From Bacteroidota bacterium (GTDB lineage: Bacteria; Bacteroidota; Bacteroidia; Chitinophagales; Chitinophagaceae), in assembly GCA_947448725.1 (NCBI GenBank), contig CANFOM010000004.1:91769-155768 (forward strand): 64,000 bases of DNA. The letters run 5' to 3'. How positions within the stretch are numbered: the first letter of the stretch is position 1; each line of letters starts with the position of its first letter. Positions 38,146 to 45,743 of this stretch are shown piece by piece. A program made the translations under genes and the position numbers. The notes under the pieces are model-generated. The model did not search any database and was not told where the DNA came from. It worked only from the letters and a program-made list of their open reading frames with translations.

Positions 38146-38943
38146 CAAGGACTTCATTTCCTGCGCATATTGCTTTGCTGCTAGGGCAGCTTTTTCGGCA
38201 AAGTCATTTCCGTTACTCGCAAAAATGATGGCCCTGCTGGCGTTAATTAATAATCCAACCTCTTTATTTTTTCCATACTTAGTAACTTCTTCTAAACTTC
38301 CTCCCTGTGCACCAACACCCGGTACTAAAATAAAATGAGCAGGAATAATTTTTCGGATACTTTCAAATTCTTTCGCTTTAGTAGCTCCTACCACAAACAT
38401 AATTTGATCGACAGTGCCCCATGTTGCTACTTGCTCTAAAACTGATTCATATAAAAATTGACCCGAAGCTAATTTTTGTTGTTCGAAATTTTTACTTCCT
38501 TCATTCGATGTAAGCCCAAGCACAATGGTACATTTATTAGCATAGGCTAAAAATGGTTCTATACTATCCTTGCCCATATAAGGCGCTACGGTAATGGCAT
38601 CAAATGGCAATACTTCAAAAAATGTTTTTGCATACTGAGCGGAGGTATTTCCAATATCACCACGTTTTGCATCGGCTATTGTAAAATGAGTACTTGGTAT
38701 ATGCGCTAAGGTTTCCTCCATGGCTTGCCAACCTTTTACCCCTTGAGCTTCGTAAAAAGCAGTATTGATTTTATAACTTACACAATAGTCAGCAGTCGCA
38801 TCAATAATGGCTTTATTAAAGTCAATAACCCCTTGTGCAGTTTTAGGAAAACCTTTAGGCAATTTTTCAATATCGGAATCTAATCCAACACATAAATAAG
38901 ATTTTTTCTTATTAATTTCCTTAATCAATTTATTTTTTATCAT
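38137..38943 (-). CDS. pyrF: orotidine 5'-phosphate decarboxylase (type 2)
   Basis: This cytoplasmic enzyme performs the last step of UMP synthesis. The 268-residue TIM barrel is of the longer type 2 subgroup, with LCVGLDSD near residue 17, the catalytic FTIADAKRGDIGNTS (K93 within D91-A-K-R-G-D96), APYMGKDSIEPF and LVPGVGAQGG for phosphate binding. On the minus strand a TAnnTTTG box (38967-38974) lies about 23 bp before the start. Confidence 0.95.
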   Translation of the reverse strand: MIKNKLIKEINKKKSYLCVGLDSDIEKLPKGFPKTAQGVIDFNKAIIDATADYCVSYKINTAFYEAQGVKGWQAMEETLAHIPSTHFTIADAKRGDIGNTSAQYAKTFFEVLPFDAITVAPYMGKDSIEPFLAYANKCTIVLGLTSNEGSKNFEQQKLASGQFLYESVLEQVATWGTVDQIMFVVGATKAKEFESIRKIIPAHFILVPGVGAQGGSLEEVTKYGKNKEVGLLINASRAIIFASNGNDFAEKAALAAKQYAQEMKSLLM

Positions 38944-39021
38944 ATACGTGTGGGTGATCTTGTGTACAAAATTAATATAAATCGGTCTGTTTAGGAATTA
39001 TAAATTGCCTTAACTTTGAGG

Positions 39022-39438
39022 ATGATTGGTAAAATTAGCATTAAGGCTTTAGTAGTATTGGCGCTCATTTCCCTACAATGGGGCTGTAGCAACTTATCCA
39101 ATAAAGAAATGGCAGATAATGCCCTAGATGGGGGTAGATATTTTATAGAAAACTGCAACCAAGGGGATTTTAAAAAAGCCAATAATTACATATTGGAAGG
39201 CGCAGAGAATCAAAGCTTCCTGAAAGACATTTCCACCAGTTATTTTGCATTGGATAAGGAAGGTAGACAACAATTAAGGCAAGCCTCTATTCAAATTAAC
39301 GAGGTCCAATCCCTGGACAGCAATCAAACCATTATTAAGTACCAAAGTTCCTTAGATAAAATACCCCATCAAATTAAAGTCATTAATACCCCATCAGGAT
39401 GGAAAGTAGACTTAAAATTTACGTATACCGGTAAATAA
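39022..39438 (+). CDS. small lipoprotein, DUF4878-like
   Basis: This 138-residue protein has a lipoprotein signal (hydrophobic LVVLALISLQWG then C22). The mature part is mixed alpha/beta, with YFIENCNQGDFKKANNYIL and TPSGWKVDLKF, which recalls small NTF2-like DUF4878 lipoproteins. The ATG at 39022 is preferred over an in-frame TTG at 39016. The string TAACTTTG at 39011-39018 matches the -7 promoter consensus, so the transcript may start at or beside this ATG. Confidence 0.7.
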   Translation: MIGKISIKALVVLALISLQWGCSNLSNKEMADNALDGGRYFIENCNQGDFKKANNYILEGAENQSFLKDISTSYFALDKEGRQQLRQASIQINEVQSLDSNQTIIKYQSSLDKIPHQIKVINTPSGWKVDLKFTYTGK

Positions 39439-39452
39439 TAAAACAAAAAATG

Positions 39453-39460
39453 TATATTTG
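39453..39460 (+). promoter_or_regulatory. candidate -7 promoter box of the 50-residue membrane protein gene
   Basis: It reads TATATTTG, an exact TAnnTTTG match about 46 bp upstream of the ATG at 39507. No -33 TTG stands at the usual spacing. Confidence 0.35.
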
Positions 39461-39506
39461 CACTCAAGTAAATCAACTTCTTTAATCACTTATATTAATT
39501 GCAACA

Positions 39507-39659
39507 ATGGAAGCACAAAAAAACACAAAAAAATACTGGGCAATTTGTTTTACATGGACTGTTATTTTAGTGGCCCTGATTATTTTTAAAAGAGAATTTT
39601 TCTGGTTGGCACTTCCAGGCACTTTTACTTATTTTGCGAAAGCAATGGATTTATTTTAA
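39507..39659 (+). CDS. 50-residue single-span membrane protein
   Basis: This short ORF starts MEAQKNTKKYW and continues with a hydrophobic stretch (AICFTWTVILVALIIF), a KREFFWLALP segment and ends AKAMDLF. It is bracketed by a promoter-like box upstream and a strong terminator 30 bp downstream, which supports a real gene. The topology suggests a single transmembrane helix with a positive N-terminus, plus an amphipathic C-terminus. No family was recognised. Confidence 0.55.
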   Translation: MEAQKNTKKYWAICFTWTVILVALIIFKREFFWLALPGTFTYFAKAMDLF

Positions 39660-39688
39660 ATAAACACCAATTACATTAAGACGATATT

Positions 39689-39721
39689 AAAAAAGCCCTC
39701 CGAGCAATCAGGGGGCTTTTT
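39689..39721. terminator. bidirectional intrinsic terminator
   Basis: The arms AAAAAGCCCTC and GGGGGCTTTTT (one G-U pair) enclose a loop of about ten bases between the small membrane protein gene and the convergent serine hydrolase gene. Confidence 0.75.
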
Positions 39722-39740
39722 AAATTTGTATATGTTTATT

Positions 39741-40889
39741 TTATTTCAGCACAGACAAGGCCGCGTCTATATAAGAAAAATTCTCGGGCTGAAAATGATG
39801 TATCGGCTTAATCACTTTTGATTCCCCCAATCTTACCACCACTGCATTTTTATCTTTAATAATAAATACATATTGCCCAAACAATCCATTTTGTTCTGCT
39901 ACTTTTAAACCCTTGTGATTAAATATCCAATATTGATAGCCATAAAAATCTACTGGATTATTATTTTCATAAGTATCTTTTAAATAAGTAGCTGGTGAAG
40001 TAGCCGCTTGCACATAAGTTGCTGAAACAATTTGCTTGTCCCCCCACTTTCCATTGTTCAAAATTAATTGGCCAAATCTGGCATAGTCTCTTGCCACACC
40101 ATTAAAACAGCAAAAAGCCTTTTCATGTTTTTTGTCACCATCCAAAAGCCATAGCGCATCTGCTTCTGCACCCATTGGTTTCATAAAACGCTCACTTACT
40201 AAATGGGATATATTATCACCAAAAGCTTTTTCAACAATAAAGCCTAACACTTGGGTATCTGCACTGCGGTATTGCCAAGTAGTGCCTGAAGGTTCATTGT
40301 ATTGTAATTGATCTATTAAATATTGCTCATCATCTCCATAATAACCGGATGCATTTAAACTAAAATATCCTACATCTGATTCTTTGTAATTCGTGCCCGA
40401 ACTCATGGTTAATAAATCTTTGATACGCACTTTATCTAAACCATTGGTTTTAAAATGAGGAACATAATTACCCACTGGCTCGTCTAATGATTTTATTTTT
40501 CCTTCTTCCAAGGCAATACCAATTAATAAAGAAATCATGCTTTTGGCTGCCGAAAAAGAACCACTCAAAGTTTTAGGCGTATAGCCATCCCAATATTTTT
40601 CATATAACAATTTTCCATCTTGAAAAACAAGAAATGCATGGGTGTCATTTGAATCGATAATTTTCATTAAAGAATCTGGAATGACCCCTTTATTATAATT
40701 CGAATCCAAGGGCCAAAATTGAGGTGTATTTCCACTGGCTACTACACGGGTGGGATGCGTTTTGTAGTCATGGATGGAATGCTTACCCCAAAGGGCAAAA
40801 TTTCTTAAATGAGAAAATTGAGGCGTAAAAGATAGCCCACCTATTATAATAATGAATAGTGCCAGGCCAAGTAGGATTTTTTTTAGCAT
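39741..40889 (-). CDS. class C beta-lactamase-like serine hydrolase
   Basis: This is an exported or membrane-anchored protein of 382 residues with an N-terminal hydrophobic helix (about 4-22). The beta-lactamase/transpeptidase fold is marked by S113-x-x-K116 in GSFSAAKSMISLLIG, LLTMSSGTNY, the YRS variant of the YxN motif in WQYRSADTQVLG, and a late HKGLKVAEQNGLFGQY stretch. Related proteins act as esterases, D-aminopeptidases or 6-aminohexanoate hydrolases, so a true antibiotic-resistance role is unlikely. It stands alone between two terminator or divergent boundaries. Confidence 0.85.
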   Translation of the reverse strand: MLKKILLGLALFIIIIGGLSFTPQFSHLRNFALWGKHSIHDYKTHPTRVVASGNTPQFWPLDSNYNKGVIPDSLMKIIDSNDTHAFLVFQDGKLLYEKYWDGYTPKTLSGSFSAAKSMISLLIGIALEEGKIKSLDEPVGNYVPHFKTNGLDKVRIKDLLTMSSGTNYKESDVGYFSLNASGYYGDDEQYLIDQLQYNEPSGTTWQYRSADTQVLGFIVEKAFGDNISHLVSERFMKPMGAEADALWLLDGDKKHEKAFCCFNGVARDYARFGQLILNNGKWGDKQIVSATYVQAATSPATYLKDTYENNNPVDFYGYQYWIFNHKGLKVAEQNGLFGQYVFIIKDKNAVVVRLGESKVIKPIHHFQPENFSYIDAALSVLK

Positions 40890-40999
40890 AAAAGGAAAAT
40901 TTTAGTTTTATTTGCAAGCTGTTACAACTAAATCTAAAAAAACTTGTTATTTAGTTGAGCGAATCGTATGCTAATTTAAAATAAAATAATTACAATAAA

Positions 41000-41722
41000 A
41001 TGTATTCAAGCCAATTTCAAGAAATAATTAACAGAAGAAGGTCTAATAGAAAATTCGACCCCTTGGTTGAAGTGCCAGACGAAGTCATTAAAAAAAGCTT
41101 GGAACGTGCCATCCTATCTCCAAATAGTAGCAATATGCAACTTTGGGAATTTTATTGGATTAAAAGTGAAGCAGAAAAAAACAAATATGAAGCTTTGTGC
41201 CTAGGGCAATCTGCAGCAAAAACGGCTAAACAAATTGTGGTATTTGTAACGCGTAAAGATTTATGGCCAAAAAGAGCCAAATGGAATTACGACCGATTAA
41301 TTGCAGGCATTGAAGGCGAACCTAATAAGCTTCAAAAAAGAGGTTTGGATTATTATGGAAAACTGATGCCACTCGCCTATCGATCTGATATTTTTGGCGT
41401 GTTTGCTTTTGTAAGAAGATGCATTAGTTTTTTTATGGGGCTAACTAAACCTTTTATTCGAATGGGCGGAAAGGCCGGTCAAAGAATTACCGTACATAAA
41501 TCTTGCGCATTAGCCGCACAAACTTTTATGTTGTCTATAGCTGCTGAAGGATTTGAATCCTGTCCTATGGAAGGTTTTGATGAAGTAAGGGTTAAAAAAG
41601 CATTACAACTTCCTGCAGGGGCAGAAATTAATATGATCATAGGTGTAGGCAAAGGAACGGAACAAGGTATATGGGGACCTAGATTTAGAGTTCCTTATGA
41701 AGAAGTGGTATTTGAGCGCTAA
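41000..41722 (+). CDS. nitroreductase family protein
   Basis: This 240-residue FMN-dependent oxidoreductase has the N-terminal RRRSNRKFDPLVEVPDE motif, ILSPNSSNMQLWEFYWI for FMN binding, and the C-terminal GFESCPMEGFDEVRVKKAL and MIIGVGKGTE. An insert of about 35 residues in the middle (FFMGLTKPFIRMGGKAG) is hydrophobic and atypical. Substrates cannot be read from the sequence. The stop overlaps that of the convergent CoA-transferase by 4 bp. Confidence 0.88.
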   Translation: MYSSQFQEIINRRRSNRKFDPLVEVPDEVIKKSLERAILSPNSSNMQLWEFYWIKSEAEKNKYEALCLGQSAAKTAKQIVVFVTRKDLWPKRAKWNYDRLIAGIEGEPNKLQKRGLDYYGKLMPLAYRSDIFGVFAFVRRCISFFMGLTKPFIRMGGKAGQRITVHKSCALAAQTFMLSIAAEGFESCPMEGFDEVRVKKALQLPAGAEINMIIGVGKGTEQGIWGPRFRVPYEEVVFER

Positions 41723-43002
41723 AATAATTTGAATCTATCAAAACATTGTTTTGATAGCAATTCACGATCATCAGGATGTGCTATATCTATTAAAAGCTTT
41801 GCTCTTTGTCTTAAGTTTTTACCATACATATAAGCCACCCCATATTCCGTCACTATGTAATGTACATGACCTCTGGTAGTGACTACGCCTGCACCTTCTT
41901 GTAAATAGGGAACAATTTTAGACTTGCCTTTATTGGTTCTACTATTTAAAGCAATAATGGGTTTGCCTCCTTCGCTTAATGCAGCGCCGCGCATAAAATC
42001 CATTTGACCGCCAATACCACTAAATTGATACACGCCGATACTATCTGCGCAAATTTGTCCAGTGATATCTACTTCAACAGCACTATTGATGGCAATTACT
42101 TTGGGATTGCGTCTTATAACATGAGGATCATTCACATAATCAATATCTAAAAAAGCAATCGCTGGATTGTCATTAATATAATTGTATAATTTTTTAGTAC
42201 CCAATGCAAATGAAGTAACCAGTTTATTGGGATGTATTTTTTTCTTGCTGTTGTTTATAATATCTTTTTCAAACAAATCAATAACTCCATCACTAAACAT
42301 TTCGGTGTGCATGCCTAAATTTTTATGCCCATATAAAGATTGCAATACCGCATCAGGGATAGCCCCAATGCCCACTTGAAGAGTACTCCCATCTTCAATT
42401 AAGGCGGCCACATTGGCTCCGATTTTAATTTCTTCTGTGGTAATATTTTTAGCGTAATCAACTTCGGGTAATGCTTCATCATGAAAAACCATTGCTGTAA
42501 ATCGATCGGTATGGATCATACCGTCTCCATGAGTTCGGGGCATTTGAGGATTTACTTGCGCGATAATAATTTTTGCACAGTTCACTGCAGTTCGGGCAAT
42601 ATCCACCGAAGTGCCTAAAGTACAATAGCCATGTATATCTGGTAGAGAAACTTGTATCAATGCCACATCCATAGGCAAAACAGTTCTCATCATATCAGGG
42701 ATATCACTTAAAAATGCAGGAATAAAATCTGCACGACCTTCTGCTACCGCTTGCCTTATTGGAGCTGACACAAAAAGAGAATTTATATGAAATGCTTTTT
42801 CATATCCTCTGTTGGCCAACTCAATCTCCCCCTGCAAAGTAATCGATATTATTTCAGTGCCTATTAATCGATCCTTGTGCTTGGCCAATTCTCTTAATAA
42901 AAACAAGGGGGTACAGGCACTGCCATGTACAAAAATTCGATGCCCACTTTGAATTAAATTTAATGCCTCATGAGCCGTTGTATAATTAAAAGGATGAACC
43001 AT
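41719..43002 (-). CDS. acetyl-CoA hydrolase/transferase family protein
   Basis: This is a cytoplasmic CoA-transferase of 427 residues, similar to 4-hydroxybutyrate and succinyl-CoA:acetate CoA-transferases. The catalytic glutamate is E310 in AVEVDITGQ. Other marks are LQVGIGAIPDAVL, TEMFSDGVIDL, SGIGGQMDFMRGA and TEYGVAYMYGKNLRQRA. The reaction is the exchange of CoA between acetate and another acid. It may support acetate or short-chain acid use. Confidence 0.88.
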   Translation of the reverse strand: MVHPFNYTTAHEALNLIQSGHRIFVHGSACTPLFLLRELAKHKDRLIGTEIISITLQGEIELANRGYEKAFHINSLFVSAPIRQAVAEGRADFIPAFLSDIPDMMRTVLPMDVALIQVSLPDIHGYCTLGTSVDIARTAVNCAKIIIAQVNPQMPRTHGDGMIHTDRFTAMVFHDEALPEVDYAKNITTEEIKIGANVAALIEDGSTLQVGIGAIPDAVLQSLYGHKNLGMHTEMFSDGVIDLFEKDIINNSKKKIHPNKLVTSFALGTKKLYNYINDNPAIAFLDIDYVNDPHVIRRNPKVIAINSAVEVDITGQICADSIGVYQFSGIGGQMDFMRGAALSEGGKPIIALNSRTNKGKSKIVPYLQEGAGVVTTRGHVHYIVTEYGVAYMYGKNLRQRAKLLIDIAHPDDRELLSKQCFDRFKLF

Positions 43003-43116
43003 AATTTATTTATTGATTGCAGAAAAATTGATTGCAAACAAAATAAGTTCCTTCTTAAGGCTTTAAACATGATATATATCAATACTTCTATTGATTTTGA
43101 ATAGTTTCGCTGGAGC

Positions 43117-43144
43117 AAAAAAAGACCGCTATAAAAGCGGTCTT
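43117..43144 (-). terminator. intrinsic terminator after the DUF1080 gene
   Basis: Read on the minus strand, the arms AAGACCGCT and AGCGGTCTT surround a five-base loop and are followed by seven or more T. It lies 20 bp after the stop at 43165. Confidence 0.8.
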
Positions 43145-43164
43145 AATCAATTAGCCTTACTATT

Positions 43165-44112
43165 TTATTTAGCTGGTGTAATTATAATATTTCTGTATTC
43201 CACCGGACCATGATCCCCTTGAATCATAATGGGACCTGGTGCTCCTTCATTACTATCTAATGCACCACCAGTAACGCCAGGAATTTGTTGTTGGTGAATT
43301 ACTGTTTTGCCATTTACCGCTACGGTTACTACTCTACCCACCAAAGTAATATCAAAAGACTGCCACTCTCCAGCTTCTTTGGCCATCATAAACAAAGGAT
43401 CTATAAAACCATAAATACCTCCTAAATAAATGCTAAGGGGCTCCCTACCTTTACTATCTTCCACCTGAACCTCATACCTGCCTCTTAAATAAACACCGCT
43501 ATTGCTTTCTTTCGGATAACGAAATTCAATATGCAATTTGAAATCATCAAAAGTTTTTATGGTTCTAAAGTTTGCACCAGAACGAGGACTTTTTAATACT
43601 CCATTCTCCACCACCCATTGATTTGTTTTTCCTAAAGCTTGCCAGCCGTCCAAGTTCTTACCATTAAATAATTGGATGGGTTTTCCCCACACAGGAATTT
43701 TATCACTAATTAAATTAGGCGCACGTACTCCAGTGATGGTATAGGTTTTACCAGATGGAGTTACTATAGTACCCACTAACTTTTCGTCTTTAAGTTCTGC
43801 TTCAAAAAACATTTCTTTTTCGCTCATATCCCATTGTGTAGGAATGTGAAAATTAACCTTGCCGTCTTTAAAAAAAACTTGTGCAACAGGACGAGCACTA
43901 CCTCCATCTCCCACAAAAGTTCCAATCAAAGTTTTAATTCCAGAATGTCTCACTTCTAACCAAGAAGCGCCCACTCTTCCTTCCCCCATATTCACTGTTA
44001 AATCCCATCTGCCTTCAATAGGCGCAGAAAGCTCTGGCGCCAAAGCAGCCATTGCTTTTTGGTTAAATAATACAGTAATCAGCAGCAACCCTAATTTGAA
44101 ATATCTTTTCAT
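43165..44112 (-). CDS. exported DUF1080 (3-keto-disaccharide hydrolase) protein
   Basis: From the preferred start MKRYFKLGLLLITVLFNQKA the protein has 315 residues with a signal peptide; an upstream ATG at 44133 adds seven residues. The first part (about 25-130) is a beta domain (EGRWDLTVNMGEGRVGASWL). The second (about 145-315) is a single DUF1080 unit with LFNGKDLDGWQALGKTNQW, ESNSGVYLRGRYEVQV and VTVAVNGKTVIHQQ. DUF1080 proteins hydrolyse 3-keto-glycosides. It is monocistronic and divergent from the alditol-oxidase-like gene. Confidence 0.85.
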   Translation of the reverse strand: MKRYFKLGLLLITVLFNQKAMAALAPELSAPIEGRWDLTVNMGEGRVGASWLEVRHSGIKTLIGTFVGDGGSARPVAQVFFKDGKVNFHIPTQWDMSEKEMFFEAELKDEKLVGTIVTPSGKTYTITGVRAPNLISDKIPVWGKPIQLFNGKNLDGWQALGKTNQWVVENGVLKSPRSGANFRTIKTFDDFKLHIEFRYPKESNSGVYLRGRYEVQVEDSKGREPLSIYLGGIYGFIDPLFMMAKEAGEWQSFDITLVGRVVTVAVNGKTVIHQQQIPGVTGGALDSNEGAPGPIMIQGDHGPVEYRNIIITPAK

Positions 44113-44290
44113 AAAATTATTTTTGAATAACAAATTACATCAAATTTGGCAAGAAAGTTTATTAGGCGGAAAGATTATATGAATTTTGTCATCAAATAGC
44201 AAAGGCCTACGAAATTTTAAATTTTGAACCTGCTACAATTAGATTTATATTGCTATATAGCTTTTTATTATTAACGATAAAATAATCTCT

Positions 44291-45634
44291 ATGGACCGTC
44301 AAAATTTTATTAAAAATTCTAGTATTTTAACATTAGGATTGTCCTTTTCTAAATTATATTCTCCCTTACTTATGAAAGATGAAAATGTGGGTACCAATTG
44401 GGCCGGGAATTTAGCGTATTCCGCAAAAAATATTGTTTTCCCAAAAACGATTGATGAACTCCAAAAAGAAGTCTTAAAAATAAACAATGGAAAAGCTTTG
44501 GGATCAAGGCACTCCTTTAACAATGTCGCAGATACACAAACTACTTTAATTTCCACCTCCTATTTGGATAAAATAATAAGTATTGATACAAAACAATCTT
44601 TAGTTTGGATTGAACCAGGCATAAAATATGGGACACTTGGCATATACTTGGATAGCAAAGGTTTTGCATTGCATAACTTAGCCTCCCTGCCGCATATTTC
44701 AGTAGCGGGTGCTTGTGCTACCGCCACACATGGCTCTGGAGATGGGAACGGTAATTTATCAACCGCCGTTCAAGCATTAGAAATAATGAAAGCAGATGGG
44801 ACAATCATTAAATTAAATAAAAATGATCCTGAATTTTATGGCGCTGTTGTAAATTTAGGCGCCTTGGGCATTGTGACCAAAATGGCTTTATCCATCCAAC
44901 CTAGTTTTCAAGTAACTCAGGAAGTTTTTGAAAATTTACCCATGAGTCAATTAGAACAAAATTTTGATGCCATCTATAAAGCTGGTTATTCCGTAAGTAT
45001 GTTCACCCACTGGATAGATAAAAATATTACTCAGGTTTGGGTAAAGAAAAGAGTAGATGCAAAACCAACACCAAAAGTGAAAAACTTTTTTGGCGCAACG
45101 GCTGCTACCACCAACCTACATCCTATCAAAGTAAACTCCCCTATTAATTGTACCGATCAAATGGGCGTTCCTGGGCCATGGTATGATCGATTACCGCATT
45201 TTAAAATGGGCTTTACACCCAGCAATGGCGCCGAGTTGCAATCTGAATTTTTTGTTCCTCGCCAACATGCTTATAAAGCTATCATGGCGGTGGAGAGTTT
45301 ACATAAAATAATTTACCCTAGTTTATATGTAACTGAAATAAGATCTATTGCTGCGGATAATTTTTGGCTAAGCCCCGCTTACCAACAAGATATGATTGCT
45401 ATTCATTTTACTTGGAAACCAGAAACAGATAAAGTAATGAAAATTCTTCCAATGATAGAGGAAAAATTAAAACCATTTAACTACAGGCCACATTGGGGAA
45501 AGCTATTTACGATAGCTCCTTCGGCATTACAAAGCCGCTACCCCAAGTTTAAAAATTTCTTAGCAATGGCCAAAAAAATGGACCCTCAAGGAAAATGGAA
45601 AAATAATTTCTTGAATAGAAATATCTACGGATAA
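44291..45634 (+). CDS. FAD-linked alditol oxidase-like / sugar-lactone oxidase family enzyme
   Basis: This 447-residue flavoprotein resembles Streptomyces alditol oxidase and xylitol oxidase. It has NWAGNLAYSAKNIVFP, the GSRHSFN motif with H74 (the position that links FAD covalently in that family), NLASLPHISVAGACATATHG in the FAD domain, and C-terminal HWGKLFTIAPSALQSRYP. It would oxidise sugar alcohols or lactones with O2. The first 30 residues look like a weak export leader (DRQNFIKNSSILTLGLSFS), similar to a degraded Tat signal. Confidence 0.85.
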   Translation: MDRQNFIKNSSILTLGLSFSKLYSPLLMKDENVGTNWAGNLAYSAKNIVFPKTIDELQKEVLKINNGKALGSRHSFNNVADTQTTLISTSYLDKIISIDTKQSLVWIEPGIKYGTLGIYLDSKGFALHNLASLPHISVAGACATATHGSGDGNGNLSTAVQALEIMKADGTIIKLNKNDPEFYGAVVNLGALGIVTKMALSIQPSFQVTQEVFENLPMSQLEQNFDAIYKAGYSVSMFTHWIDKNITQVWVKKRVDAKPTPKVKNFFGATAATTNLHPIKVNSPINCTDQMGVPGPWYDRLPHFKMGFTPSNGAELQSEFFVPRQHAYKAIMAVESLHKIIYPSLYVTEIRSIAADNFWLSPAYQQDMIAIHFTWKPETDKVMKILPMIEEKLKPFNYRPHWGKLFTIAPSALQSRYPKFKNFLAMAKKMDPQGKWKNNFLNRNIYG

Positions 45635-45643
45635 GAAAAACAA

Positions 45644-45690
45644 ACTCACTTACATTTATAACAAGATGCACCAATTTAATATAAGTGAGT
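45644..45690. repeat. inverted repeat downstream of the alditol oxidase-like gene
   Basis: The perfect 9-bp arms ACTCACTTA (45644-45652) and TAAGTGAGT (45682-45690) are separated by 29 bases, between the flavoprotein and the GH2 gene. There is no T run, so a weak terminator, a processing hairpin or a regulator site are all possible. Confidence 0.5.
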
Positions 45691-45743
45691 GTATCCTTTA
45701 AAAATTATACTCAATAACAATCACCCAACTTAAATTAAAAAAA

